Assembly: GCA_949316235.1 (NCBI GenBank)
Contig: OX438743.1
Span: 41,075,242-41,139,241 of the forward strand
Reading direction: 5' to 3'
Length of the DNA stretch: 64,000 nt
Source: Oegoconia quadripuncta
Taxonomy: Eukaryota > Arthropoda > Insecta > Lepidoptera > Autostichidae
The notes under the pieces are model-generated. The model made no database searches. It saw nothing but the letters and a program-made list of their open reading frames with translations, and was not told where the DNA came from. Shown piece after piece: positions 1-12,100 of this stretch. The position numbers and the translations under genes are program-made. Position 1 is the first letter of the stretch; each line of letters starts with the position of its first letter.

Positions 1-583
1 CAAAGATTTTGTTCGACTGAAAATAACTGATGTTTGTGAATTTCTTTCCTAATCCAATAACGGACGTACGGGGGGACCACAGAGTACTTTATATGGGGGG
101 ACTGAATCACGAGCGAGTGGTGACAGCCGCAGTGCGTAAACGCATACCAGATGCACACAGGTACAAGTCCCGTTTTGCCCCAAGTCTCATTTTGCTAGTT
201 CCCCTACTCCGCGCTAAATCGATTCAAAGGTTATTTATTTATTTACTTTAGGTAGTAGTTGGTTGTCACAGACAACCATCTGATCCCAAGATTATTTCAT
301 GATCGTAGGGCTGATCAGAGACAGCTTTCATACACGGCACACATATTCACCCAATCACACTTTTTCCCATAAAACACAAAATAATTTAGTGCTATCTGTC
401 ATCTATCTGCATTGTATTGTATTGTCATCCATCTAACCCATTCATGCGTCAGTTGAACTGAATCCTAGCAAGGTTTAATTAGGTTATGGAGTCCTCTATG
501 TAATATAATATATTAAAATATTCAGGAATATGGTTTGTGGCATAGGGGTCTTGGTAGCACTTTGTCTCTAATTTTATGTAATG

Positions 584-653
<70 letters not shown>

Positions 654-1900
654 TATCTAAATATCTTATATATGATTATATAATCATTTAATATAAGTTA
701 TTATTGATATCTATTCTTATTTGCTCTTATAATAATTATTTAGGTATATACCTACCTTATGTAGGTTCATAAGTAAAAATTTTTTAAATTCTACTACTTT
801 AAAACAATATAGGTGCATAATGTTTTATATGTTTTGATCTTATATAATTAAGTTATAGTATGACTTTTCACAAAACTCTCCAAATATTGTAATTTTGTGG
901 AGAACTTTTTGGCCTATTATTTTTGTAATTATCTTAAGCATAATTTATATCATGTGATGCTGTTGTTTTCCCGAATAAACTAAAATAAAATAAATAAAAA
1001 TAAATAGGTACATTAACAGTAGTACATATATTATAATTCCATGTGACATGGTTTGCGGTACAGATCTTAAATGTCTACCAATTACCTACTTTATTACTTA
1101 AAACTTTATGTGAACCGTGAAAAATATCATTATCGTTATTGTGTTTAACATTGTATTCGTTGTGAGTGGTAAGTAACTATTCAAGGTTGCGCCAATCTGC
1201 CAATATTATTTCACCCGATTGTCCCAAGGACGGTAATGTTTGTAATGTTTTCCGGGTGTATGTATGTATGTTGTTGTTTCAAGCAACATTTGGAGCACCT
1301 GCTAATATTTGGCTTATCTCTGACCACTCATTTGGGATAGAGGTTTACTTACCCTACCTACCTAACCTAAGGTTAATTCTAGATACCACGTACCTATATT
1401 TATTATTCTATGCCCCTTCATTCTATTAAATCTGCTTATAATAATCATTATAAATTATATGGGCTCTATAATAATGCGGGAGGTAGCCGCGGAGTCAACA
1501 AGATGAAATATTCCGAGTCCCTTACTTAATTAACCCTGCCTTTAATAATGACTAAACCTGATATAAAGTGCTCGACACATTGTCTTGGTTGGGCCCATTG
1601 TTGCGAGGCGCGTGGGTCGCGTATAATTAGCATCAGAATGATATTTTGATCTCGCTACGGCTCTTTGTAGCCCTTTCAAAATATGTCAGTATACTCACGG
1701 AACTGTTTGCGGTTCACGTAAAGAAAATGTTTTTTTTTTTAGTTTATTTCCATCATACGAGGGAATGTTTACGGGCTGATGATCCATAAATTCAAAAAAA
1801 AATATGTGGCAAGTTGTAAGAATAACATTGGAAGTCGTTTTGATTTACAATTTTCGGTCATTCACAAGGGCTGAGAATCTTCTCAAGGTGACTGCTCAAG
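1..1900. other. AT-rich flank without a supported gene
   Basis: There is no convincing exon here. An open frame on the plus strand at about 30-230 (Arg-rich, with a PDAHRYKSRFAPS segment) may be the end of a retroelement ORF, but I cannot place it. A plus-strand piece near 1290-1350 resembles the interspersed repeat also seen near 35.6 and 41.2 kb. The rest is AT-rich and holds a long (AT)n tract. Confidence 0.5.
583..646. repeat. (AT)n microsatellite
   Basis: About 60 bp of uninterrupted alternating A and T, continuing into imperfect TATAT sequence. It is likely to be length-polymorphic. Confidence 0.95.
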
Positions 1901-2119
1901 GAAGGAGGGGAATATTTTTCAATGAACACAATGTTGTTATATCGCTGTATGATTAAAAAACCATAAAAGAGGAAAAAATATAGCAGAATATGGAGTCACG
2001 GGTATAGTTTGATACGGTTTACCAAGAAAGTAAGAGACCCAGACTATTTGTTCTTCAAGTGTCAGAATGTGCCGCTTGTACAATGACACTGTGGCTGAGT
2101 GTTCTTCCTTGGACATTTT

Positions 2120-2227
2120 TGTACACAATTTACTTACGTTTAGAAGAGAAACATAGGTAACAATTAAATGTATTTTTTAAGTGTCGCTAAATGGATCAAA
2201 TAAAGTTTTCTTATTCTTATTCTTAAA
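2120..2227 (+). mobile_element. LINE 3' end with (TTATTC)n tail
   Basis: The plus strand reads 'gtcgctaaatggatcaaata' and then TTATTC repeats. The reverse complement of the same end occurs at 12884-13010. Short tandem tails of this kind are typical of several non-LTR families. Only the terminal piece remains. Confidence 0.55.
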
Positions 2228-3043
2228 CAAAGTTGATATTTTATAATTAAGTTTGGCTAAGTTTATTTGGTAACGATTGATCTAACTTCATCACCATGAA
2301 TGTCTGTTAGTTACACTATTAGCATCATATATTTCATTATGTGTATAGGTAGGTACATACCCAGAGTTAGTCTAGTTTTATAAGTTCTATGTAGGTATAC
2401 CTATTCGGCCTCATTGTTCTGTATGCCCAATAAAATAAATAAATAAAAATAGAGTGGTCCTATAAATGGATCTGATGATGCTGGTCTGTTGATGCATCCC
2501 GGAGATAGAGGAACCTGACCAAAGTCGGTTGTTTTGTAAATTTTTGGCGGTTCAATTTGATAAACACAAAAAATTAAGATGACACCATCCAAATACCTGG
2601 GTAAACCTACAGGATGAGTTCAGTAATAAACCCAACAATATTAAGCTTAGCATAGTAAAGGAGCCATTACGCAGCAGGGGACACTAAGACCAACTATAAA
2701 ACCAGTTCATTAATGCGGAGTAGGTACCACTGGGTACATAGGTGCGGGAGTGAGCTCAGCACTTATTCGAGAATACGACTTGTAACAAAACTAACAAATT
2801 ATCCTCTTAACGATTTTGAGGTCTGGCCACTAAAAAACACGTAGATTAGAGTGTTACGATTATACTTACGTCCGTTTTTGGGGTCGGGGAACTTCTCTAC
2901 GGCGTGTCCTGACATTCAATCTAGATAAGAAATAAAAACAAAATACAAGGCTGTATTGGATCAGATCCATTCGCCTTTCTTAAAGGGCAAACAGTTTAAA
3001 AAAAATGTCTAGAATAACATCGTGGGTAACGTTAAGGGGCTTT

Positions 3044-3625
3044 TTGGCGGGATCTCGGCAAGTGAAGTTGCATTTTTCTTTATAATTCTTATAATTTGTG
3101 CATTCTAACTTTTGAAGCAATAATGGCAGAATATTGTGCAGCAAACGTTAGTGATGGAGTACAAGTGAAGGGAAGTGTAAATTAAAGTGCGTAACGGAGC
3201 TTTCGGGTTCCCAGAAGAAGCCGCCAAAATCTTTTGTAAAACATTCTGCCACTTTACTGAAGAATGACTTGACCGTGACTAGACTCTATATACGTCAAGT
3301 ATACGACGAATTACTTGTTTTGACTGAGACTGACTTATAAACTGAAGAAATTACCGGTTTATCCTCATTGATTTGTTTTAGTAATACTTTAGTAATTATT
3401 GGAATCAGTTTGCTACTGGATCAAACATACAGACAGTATTGAAATCTTATTATCTGGCATGCAAGATTAAAGATATTGATTGTTAAATATATATTTAAAT
3501 GCTGTTAAGATTTCGTGTGAATAAATGAATAAATAAATAAATAAGAGAAATAAAATTTTTCACTCGAAACTGGCAGTCATGACCCTCGACAGTGAGGTTG
3601 ACTGGTTGCCATCCTCAAAAATAAG
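3044..3625 (+). repeat. Interspersed repeat, copy 1, with internal insertion
   Basis: This stretch is closely similar to 6607-7005, from 'ggctttttggcggga' to 'tcctcaaaaataagaagaa'. Copy 1 carries about 190 extra bases (about 3352-3545) ending in (AAAT)n and flanked on both sides by AGAAAT. This suggests a small retroposed insert. No coding frame is conserved between the copies. The family is unidentified. Confidence 0.7.
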
Positions 3626-3782
3626 AAGAACGTTAGAAATTCTAAACTAAAATTCTTGAAGTAAATGCGGGTAGGTAACGTATTTTGATTTTTTAAAAGT
3701 TCGAAGGTATAGGAATAATATGAAGGTGCAGCGCAACGACTTCAGTGACGCTCTCATTTGATAAATTATGAGTTATAAAATT

Positions 3783-3906
3783 ATTATTATTATTAGAAGC
3801 CCATACTGTCTCACTGCTGGGCAAAGGCCTCTCTCCTCTCTCCACTCCTCTGTCCCGGGCTTCCTCTGACCAGTTGTGGAGGAACTTATCCGGCTCGTCC
3901 CGCCAT
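3783..3906 (-). mobile_element. LINE ORF2 C-terminal remnant
   Basis: The minus strand encodes KRWRDEPDKFLHNWSEEARD and then a degenerate tail. This resembles the 'RW.DDL....W...A.DR..W' end of reverse-transcriptase ORFs in insect LINEs (established knowledge of the family). A related scrap lies at 56535-56612. It is truncated and frameshifted, so not functional. Confidence 0.55.
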
Positions 3907-4329
3907 CTTTTTAAATACAACATAAACAAATAATGTACCTACTCACTTAGTGTACCTACTCGAAAAGCCCGAACATGGCTAACCACTTATACCTACCCGA
4001 ATTTAATCTTAAATAGTATCTACTAATAAAAAAAAACCCTCGAAAGACTGTGATAAGTATTATCGTCAAATAACACCAAAAACTGATATTATAAATTTGA
4101 AACGGCTGAACCGATTTTCATCAAATATGACTAACCGGTCTCCTAGTTAAGTTTTTAATTTTAAAAAATTACACTCACCACACATTACTGAGATAGGTAC
4201 CTACGTTCAGACAAAGATTGATGGATATAGGTACGTTAATTTGTTATTACAGTCACACATACAGATTGGACGCATATAAGTACACACATACATACACAAC
4301 GACACTACGCCGTCAAACACTTAACACCG

Positions 4330-4440
4330 TAGTTTTTCGTCGGGAGTTAAAAAGAGCAAACCTTAGAATTTCTTGCTTGTTCTTCTCAGGGGAAAGTTGC
4401 CTTTTGAATAAACGACTGAAATAAAATCTGACTACCCACC
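4330..4440 (+). mobile_element. LINE-J 3'-UTR fragment
   Basis: It contains 'aaaaagagcaa' and 'tttcttgcttgttcttctca', the signature of the 3' UTR of the LINE family found more completely at 25690, 28200 and 36430. It is a short terminal remnant. Confidence 0.6.
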
Positions 4441-4458
4441 TACTTTACGTCTTTTCTT

Positions 4459-4570
4459 TTTTTTTATGCACCACGGGTAAGCACTTGATCTGAGTCACAC
4501 CTGATGTTAAGTGAGATGAGGCCGAAGATGGAAGCGTACTCGGAAACTCCATCTTATTTGGAGAACAATA
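4459..4570 (-). mobile_element. SINE-C 3' fragment
   Basis: Poly(T) and then 'atgcaccacgggtaagcac', the reverse complement of the 3' end of the tRNA-derived SINE-C family (full copies at 33537 and 44544). It is 5'-truncated. Confidence 0.75.
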
Positions 4571-4937
4571 TTTTTTTACTTTACTTTGTATCCTCATACG
4601 AGAAATGCCTTGAACTCGACATCACTGACTCAAATGCGGCTAAAAGTAGGTGTATGTCAGCTGTGAATGGAAACATAGGTTTATTACAGCGTGTAATTTC
4701 CAGATCATCTTGGAAAGATCTGTGAGGTAGCCTGTCCTGTTTGAGTTGACGAAATTTTAGATTAAAGACGTGGGATTCCAAGGCACCATGCAATTTATGG
4801 CGCACTTGTTGTGTTCCGGCTCTTTGATATAAAAGGAGCCTATCTGGTTCGGGGTACTATTGCCAACTTTTAAGAAGAAATAAATCTGATTGTGGGGGTA
4901 ACCGTAAAATTAAAATTAACCGATTAAGGGGTAAAAT

Positions 4938-5066
4938 TTAACCGCCTCCGTGGCTCAATGTAAACAACATAGGGTTTACGAATCGGAGGTCGCGGGTTCG
5001 ATCCCCAGCGGGGTACATGTTTAGTACTCGGTTTGGTATTTTAACCCGTTGTGCATAAAAAAAATA
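4938..5066 (+). mobile_element. SINE-C with large internal deletion
   Basis: The tRNA-like head (B-box 'gggttcgatcccc') runs to 'actcggtttgg' and then jumps directly to the terminal 'aacccgttgtgcat' plus A-rich tail. About 210 bp of the usual body are missing, while both ends are present. Confidence 0.85.
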
Positions 5067-5254
5067 AAAATAAATATTCCAATTTTTTTAACGGTTTTGT
5101 AGCACTTATGCTGTATATTGTTATGTACCTCTCCATGTCCTGTAAAATTATTATTTTGTGTTGCTTTAAAATAATTGAACGAGTTCGAAAGTCCGAGTTA
5201 TTATGAATAGAGTTAAATTTTCAATGTAACATGAAAAGGAAGAGTAAATAGATA

Positions 5255-5440
5255 GATAAAGCATTTATTTACGCCACTGCGTTCACACAACTACACAATT
5301 TTTAAATTACAAAGAAATATACATACAATTAAAAGTAAAGGTCAGAAAATACAAAGAGCGAGTGTGTGCCGCAATAGCACAAATGGGGTATAACTCAGTG
5401 TGGCACATCACTCAAAGAGCGAAACACTGGTTTTCATTTA
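5255..5440 (-). mobile_element. Retroelement 3'-UTR fragment
   Basis: It shares an organisation with 46875-47080: 'agataaagc.tttattt' at one end, then a Gly/Ala-codon-like GC stretch, and 'aaacactg.ttttca' at the other. This is probably a 3' end of one retroelement family in minus orientation. Confidence 0.5.
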
Positions 5441-5544
5441 CAATCCCTAATATAAGAATAAGAAAAACAAATAAAAACAAACGGCCGAAGTGAGTACCTC
5501 CTCTTTTTTGAAATCGGTTAAAAATAAGGTTTGCACAGCCGAAG

Positions 5545-5935
5545 CACGTCCTCTCGCTTAAAGTGCACCTCTCTAATATTCGAGGACTGCACTCCAATCT
5601 CGACCCAGTCCACCACTACCTTGAGACTAGTAAACCTCATTTGCTTTTCCTAACGGAGACGCACATGGGATGCCCGACTGATGTAGCTTACCTCAATCAC
5701 CCAGGGTATTCCCTGGAGCACAATTTTAAACCACACGGTGGAGTCTGTGTGTATGCTCGCGATGACATCTGTTGTCGGCGTGTCCTGAATCTTGAAGATC
5801 CTAGATTCTCTGTTTAGTGGTCTACAACCTTAATCTCCAAGAGCACGGTGAAGGCATCTACTGAGATCGCGTGCTCATCTTCGTCCACATCATCACTATC
5901 AGTTGAGATTGTGGTCAAACGCGTATCCAGTTTAT
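5545..5935 (+). mobile_element. LINE-K: endonuclease start joined to 3' end
   Basis: The frame at 5563-5817 encodes NIRGLHSNLDPVHHYLETSK and LLFLTETHMG. These match the first conserved motifs of the APE-type endonuclease of Jockey/CR1-like LINEs (catalytic Asn and Glu regions). At about 5818 it passes straight into the family's 3' end ('catctactgagatcgcgtgc' and 'cgcgtatccagt'), which at 51045-51522 follows the reverse-transcriptase C-terminus. Most of the endonuclease and the whole reverse transcriptase are therefore missing. It is non-functional. Confidence 0.75.
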
Positions 5936-6606
5936 CATAAAAAAGAGAGTATTTTAAGGTACCTACTTTATTAGTGCTATATATTATAAAGTATACATAG
6001 ATAAGGTAAGGTAAAATATATTTCATTAGGTACAGTACTGAATTTTATTTGTGATTGACGACAAGCGCTAACTTAAAGTGCATAAAAAAATATGTGCATA
6101 TACTTGTATCTGTATATGCAACCATATAATTACCTTACAATAATCAGACGTTTAGAGAATTTAGGAGCCAATGAGCGTGCGGTTTCTTCTGTAGGTTTCT
6201 AGTTTTAATTTCGAGGTAGCATGCCAACTTATAATTGACAAAGTACCACATAACATCAATCCTCATTATCCAACTAGAGTTGGTGCTTCGGCACAAATGA
6301 GATTTTGATGATTGCTACAAAACATACTGTATACCTAACGAAATAAACATATATTGTGGGCATTAGTATAGGGTAATTCCCGGATAGGGGCCACACTTTT
6401 GGTATTCGAGCTATTGCTCAAAACCCATTGACAATAGCGAAGTATCATTTTCAGGCAAAGGTAGATCGGTCTTCCAGCTACAAAAGCGTTATAGTAACCT
6501 TTTCAGGAACATATGAATTTTAGAGTTATGAAAATTCTTGCTAACCCCCAAAAATTGGGGGATATGTGCCCAGTAGAGGATATATGACTGAGTAAATACA
6601 TACATA

Positions 6607-7005
6607 GGCTTTTTGGCGGGAACTCGGCGAGTGAAGTAGCATTTTTCTTTATAGGTCTTAAAATTTGTGCATTCTAACTTTTGAAGCTTAATAATGGCAG
6701 AATATTGTGCAGCAAACGTTAGTGTTGGTGTACAGGTGAAGGGAAGTGTAAATTAAAGTGCGTAACGGAGCTTTCGGGTTCCCACAAGAAGCCGCCAAAA
6801 TCTTTTGTAAAGCATTCTGCCACTTAACTGAAGAATGACTTGACCGTGACTAGACTCTGTATACGACGAATTACTTGTTTTGGTTGAGACTGACCTATAA
6901 ACTGAAGAAATAAGATAAATAAAAATTTTCACTCGAAACTGGCAGTAATGTCCCTCGACAATGAGGTTGACTGGTTGCCATCCTCAAAAATAAGAAGAAG
7001 AAATA
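6607..7005 (+). repeat. Interspersed repeat, copy 2 (without the insertion)
   Basis: Near-identical partner of 3044-3625 in the same orientation, lacking its extra 190 bp. It therefore shows the pre-insertion state. No coding capacity is visible. Confidence 0.75.
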
Positions 7006-7007
7006 CA

Positions 7008-7260
7008 TACATACATAATGTCACGCATCTTTCCCGTAGGGGTAGGCAGAGACCACATACTTCCACTTGCTACGATCCTGACACACCTCTTCTGCTTCCT
7101 TCACTCTCATAAGGTTGTTCATACATTGCTCGTCGGTTTAGAGTACTCTTGACTTGGTCTTTCTTTAAGACGTCCCCGATTTGGTCATGGTACGTTGGCC
7201 GTGGTCTTCTCCTACCAACACTACCATCCACATTCGCTTTGTATATCTCTTTCGTAAGTA
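7008..7260 (-). mobile_element. LINE ORF C-terminal remnant (YHDQIGDVLKK type)
   Basis: The minus strand encodes GRRRPRPTYHDQIGDVLKKD and QVKSTLNRRA, then a frameshift into degenerate sequence corresponding to 'EVCQDRSKW'. This is a common C-terminus of insect LINE reverse-transcriptase ORFs. It is followed on the minus strand by a (TATG)n-like tail. Shorter minus-strand pieces lie at 23320-23385 and 60663-60725. Confidence 0.65.
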
Positions 7261-7964
7261 AATACGGCTCGGAGGTTATATGCCTTATATAGAGACACAT
7301 ACAAGAAGTAAACATGGTGTTTGGCAAAATGGAGTCAACAAGTCTCCACCTCAGCATGGGTTGTAGCCGTTCACTACAACGCTGTATTCAAATGCACTTT
7401 GCTAACATTAAAAGTGGGTGAAGAGTAGTTTGTATGAAAATGAAACACGTCTTAATAAGTCTTAATTTATGTCTCGATAATAAACATTGAACTAATACTA
7501 TTGCGTTATTAAATTTCATAGTTATAAGAAAGATAATATGGCATCACAGTTTCTTTAAATACTTTGAGCATCAGCACTTCGAACGCTATATACAGGTTGT
7601 ATAGAAATTCGTGAATTACCCTAATAAAAGTATACTCAGTCTACTGATGATATAATAATCTATATACATACACACCTGCCAGGGATTTTTCTTGATTAAA
7701 AATAATTTATATACTTAATTATTTATTTATGTATTTAGTGTGGAAATGATAATGTCATGTACAGTAGCCTCCGTGGTAGAGTACTCCACACAGGCAGAAA
7801 GGTAGTACCTTATAAAATTGTGGAGTTCGTCGAAATGCATTTTCAAGATTCATACTATTCGAACAGAAGAATATTGTAAACAGTTGCGAAGATTTTGAGG
7901 GAATGCACGAATTTTTATACAACTTTTATTCTACAATTAATAGCTATATGTATGTTACCTAAAT

Positions 7965-8486
7965 GCAGGGCTTGTAACTTTTCCGGTATTTTCCCTTTGG
8001 GTACCGGTATATCGTACCCGGGTATGGCCGCGTGGTTCCCGGTTGAACAGAATAAGATCAACCGTCTCTTCCTGTGGATGTCGTAAAAGACATACATATC
8101 GTGACATACATAGATCAGAGCAGAGCAGCACTGCCATGTGAGGCTCCTAAAAAGTCTGTCCAGTGTGGCGATTAGAACAAATATTTTCAAGGAATTCGTT
8201 GAACAGTACCTACTGGAATGCTGTAGACTCGTCGATAATACATGTACTTCAATATACCGGTACTTCTTAAGTACCGGTAAGGTATCCGTTAGTATACCTT
8301 AAAATACCTTATAAGTTGAATACCTTAAAAGATTTCCCTCGTTCGGCCACTCACGCTGTATAACAAAGATTAGTATAAGAGTATGTAATAGTTCTCTTAA
8401 ACCCGGTTAACATTACTAAGTACAATATATCTACCGGCACCTAGCATGGTACCGGTTTCAAAAAATACCGATATTTCAAGCCCTGC
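7965..8486. mobile_element. hAT-like non-autonomous inverted-repeat element
   Basis: The ends are inverted: GCAGGGCTTG at 7965 and CAAGCCCTGC at 8477-8486, continuing imperfectly into 'taccggtat' motifs. CAGGGCTTG-type termini are characteristic of hAT elements. The flanks 'cctaaat' and 'cctacaaat' could be a decayed 8-bp target duplication. The 522 bp contain no transposase frame. The right end lies 39 bp beyond the stop codon of the secreted-protein gene, probably inside its 3' UTR. Confidence 0.7.
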
Positions 8487-8525
8487 CCTACAAATTAATT
8501 AAAATATACTATCAATATAATTCTT

Positions 8526-9134
8526 CTATTGGTTCTGGTAGCCTCCAAAGATAGCTTGAGCGAATTTTCCGAAATACTGCACTGGTGGGAACGTTGGAGA
8601 CACGGCCAATTGAGTATCATACCCTGGGGCCAGGGATCGTACCAACACACCCTGACCGGAATAAACTTGAGGCTGGAACAACTGAGGCTGTCCAGCGTCT
8701 TGTTTTACAAGCAATACTTGTCCAGAATTCACGGATGCAGATTTAGCAGTCAGAGAATTGGCGGAAGATGGCTCCAGTTCACGCTGAGCTGGAATTTGAT
8801 ATTGATGTTGTGGCTGAATTTGATAAGGTTGAGGTAATTGGTATAGCTTTTGTGAGCCTTGGTATTGAGGTTGCTGTTGAGGAGGCTGTGGTGGATTTAA
8901 ATATTGAATCCGAGCTTGAGGTTGATACTGTAGCTGTTGAGTTTGATATTGGGGCAGCGCTTGTGATTTAAATTGAGGTTGTAAACGGGTCTGATATTGA
9001 ACTTGAGGTTGATATTGCACTTGAGGTTGATATTGCTCTTGTGGTTGATAATGGGGTTGAGTATACGACGGGGTTGGTTGGCTCTGAGAAAAACTTGCGT
9101 AGCTCACAGCCCCTTGATTTTGATTATTGTAGTT
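8526..9134 (-). CDS. Exon 6 of secreted Q/P/Y-rich protein (last)
   Basis: Acceptor 'tttatttcag' at 9135, phase 0. It encodes residues 282-483, beginning [15 protein letters not shown], with the densest YQPQ repeats in the protein. The last 100 residues are less repetitive ([17 protein letters not shown]). TAG is at 8526-8528. No AATAAA occurs before the nearby hAT-like element; an AATAAA-like site on the minus strand near 7725 is a possible polyadenylation signal. Confidence 0.9.
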   Translation of the reverse strand, partial: NYNNQNQGAVSYASFSQSQPTPSYTQPHYQPQEQYQPQVQYQPQVQYQTRLQPQFKSQALPQYQTQQLQYQPQARIQYLNPPQPPQQQPQYQGSQKLYQLPQPYQIQPQHQYQIPAQRELEPSSANSLTAKSASVNSGQVLLVKQDAGQPQLFQPQVYSGQGVLVRSLAPGYDTQLAVSPTFPPVQYFGKFAQAIFGGYQNQ

Positions 9135-12100
9135 CTGAAATAAAACAGAGTTTTATGTGAATACACTTCTACATAATAATAGTAATTGGCATTTACTGCA
9201 ATTTATGTTCTTATTAATAGCTCATCTGGTGAACAGTGATCACTTCTGCGGAGGTATCATGGACACTTGCAACTTTTACCCAAAGTACATTAGCACTATA
9301 TTAGATAGTGCCATAAGACAGGTACAATTAGGTCTCATTTAAAAGGCTTTGCCAGAGAAGAATGACCGTTGTTCTTTTTGAATAATTTGGAATTCGACTA
9401 AACAAGGAAAACGTAAACTGAAAATCGCCGAGTAATCCATATCCATGTTTGCTTATCATCTAAACAAGCTGTCCTGATTATTTTTAATTGAAGACGCCCC
9501 TGTGTGGCTTAGAGTGGCTTGAAACCTAACTGCTGGGAAGCCACAAACTCAATCAAAGCTTTACTTTATAGTGTATATCTCCTGGTGAGAGGTATGGAGG
9601 AGCGCAAACTTAAAGTTTATGATGAAGTATCTTCTAGGAAACGAAATATATTCTAGCCCGTTACTAGTTGTTTATGGTTTTTATGAGTTATTTCTACTGC
9701 AAGTAAAATATTTTCTACGATTCTCATTCTATTTTTGTGCAGTATTGAAGAATCAAAAATACCTGTGCAGGGGGCGTGAATGTTGACTTCTCTATGGACT
9801 TCGTATCTTCTTGTCGTACCGTGGTCAATTGATTCAGCGCAGGCTGCAGACGATTTTGATAATCTGCTTCTTCTTTAGAATAAACTCTGGGGACTTGTAT
9901 CAAATTTTCGATAGGCACAGTGTGGAGTTGCTGTATTTGGCTTTGTGGGTATGCCACCTGATACCCTCGGTATAATGGTATTTGATTCTGATTGTAGACA
10001 ACAGGCGTTTGGTATTGAGGAATTTGTTGATATATCTGTTGGGGATTCACCAGCTGAAGTTGTTGGTATGGCTGCACTAGTTGCTGCTGCTGATTAACCC
10101 TTAGCTTCTGTGGGGCCGGGTTGAATACTTGAGGTGTGTACTGTACGTTGGGTTGGAATGCTATTCTCCCACTGTAGGCTAGTTGTGAAGGTATTGGTTG
10201 CGATACTTCGAACGTTGTTGGTGAGGACAGCTGGAAAATATAAATACGAGATTAAAATAAATAATTATACCTATAATTATTTACTTATATGGGGGACGGC
10301 GAGACGGTTATGTGGGACTCCCCTCCCTGACGGGAGGGATACCCACTAAAACCCCGCGGCGATCTTCTTCGACTGTAGGGAGGGCCTGGGAACGCATAAG
10401 AGGCTCCACCCCCCCTCCCCCCCCATCACAAGGGGAGGCCCATTCCCGGAGGGCGTCTAGAGCACCCTCCGTACGGGGCGCTGACGTGCCTCACACCGCG
10501 ATCAGCGAGCGGTATGAAGCGCGGCAGGGCCCGATGCGAAGACACCACCCCGGTCGCTATTTTTATTTTTTATTTTATTTTTATTTTGATTGTCACCTAT
10601 GGGTCTTTTGGCTCGTCGTTCCACAGAATCGAGTGCAGCCTGTATTTGGCAGAATTATCCCAGAGGTGAGATGGCGACTGGCTATGAGTCTGGTAAAGTG
10701 CTAAAAGATATGTCGGCGTGAATGACCTGTAAGTATAGTTGAAGAAAATGAGATGTTCAGATATTGTAATGGTTACATTTTGGTAATTCGGAGTCGGGTT
10801 TAAAAACGGAGTTTGCTGATGAACGTGATATGCACGCATGTGTTTTGGTGGCATTTTTTTTTATGCACGACGGGTTCGTACTTGACCTCAACCACACCTG
10901 ATGTTAAGTAAAGATGAAGTCGAAAGTGGAAGCGTATATACTGACCTGGAAACCCCAACACATTTGGGGGACTGGCTATCTTATCTCTGACAACCGGAAC
11001 ACAATAATGCTAATAACATTGCTGCTTGGCGGCAGATTTAGATAAGATGGAGGTAGCTAGCCAGGCGGACAGTTTAACCACCAACCATTGAATTTGACAA
11101 GATTGGCGTTGCCCCACTCGGACACTGCGTTTAATGCGAAATTCGTAAATTTAACCGTGTTATTACGTAATAATAGTAAAAATAAAAAAATTACCCTTGG
11201 CTGATAGACGGAGATGGGAGAGTAGAGGTGGCTGGCGATAGCAGCAGGGAACGTTGGTCCCTGTCCGGTCAGCACGTCCGATATCTTGGCCACTTGAGGT
11301 GGTGCTGGCGTCGCGTAGACTTGCTGCCGAATTACACTCAATGTCAGAAAACAAAATTTAAACTTAGAAAAAGAACAAACATTCTTTATTACAAACAGAC
11401 AGACGACCTGTTTGGTGTAGTGTTTAGGAACTCTGCTGTTTTACCAAAAGGTCGCAGGTTCGAAGCTAGGGGCGTATGTTTGTATGATGAATGTGTTGAA
11501 ATGATGAAATGAAATGAAAATGCGCGATGAAAATGAATGAATGAAACAGACATGTGTTCCCGAGTTATGGATGTTTTTCATTTATATATGTATTTATTTA
11601 CAAAAAAATGTATTTGTATAGTTTATCAACCATCTGGTATCTATAATACAAGCCCAATTGCTAAGTGTGGAACCTGATAGCGCTATGTTTAAAATAAAAA
11701 TTGTTTATTTCAATAACCTAAATTAATCAAAACATTGCAGGTTTTGGAATTTCAATTTAAGCAAGAATTTGCATGTGTTAGGAGAGACCGCTCTTCTATA
11801 ACAATTTTATATTTTATGTACTTAAGCTATTGCAAAGTATGTACTTATGTACTTATGTATGTGCACAGATTTATTTATTATTGATGTCGATTGGGCCTGA
11901 TTCTCGCACACTCGAGATTTAAATGTGGATAGGATTGTCACTTTTCCACTTGATAAGTGTGAAAGTAACAGACATACTGTCAATCTATTTGATATCTCGA
12001 ACGCGTGAGAACCGCCTACGTTTCGGAGGTCGCGGGTTCGATCCCCAGCGCGGTACATATTTAGTACTCGATTTGGTTGGTGGTAGGGCATTTTAAATGT

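Noticed and set aside
8529..8971. Two plus-strand ORFs (102 and 67 residues) over the Q-rich exon
   Set aside because: They are antisense shadows of exon 6, whose CAA/CCA-rich codons lack stops in reverse. The minus frame has the splice sites and the signal peptide.
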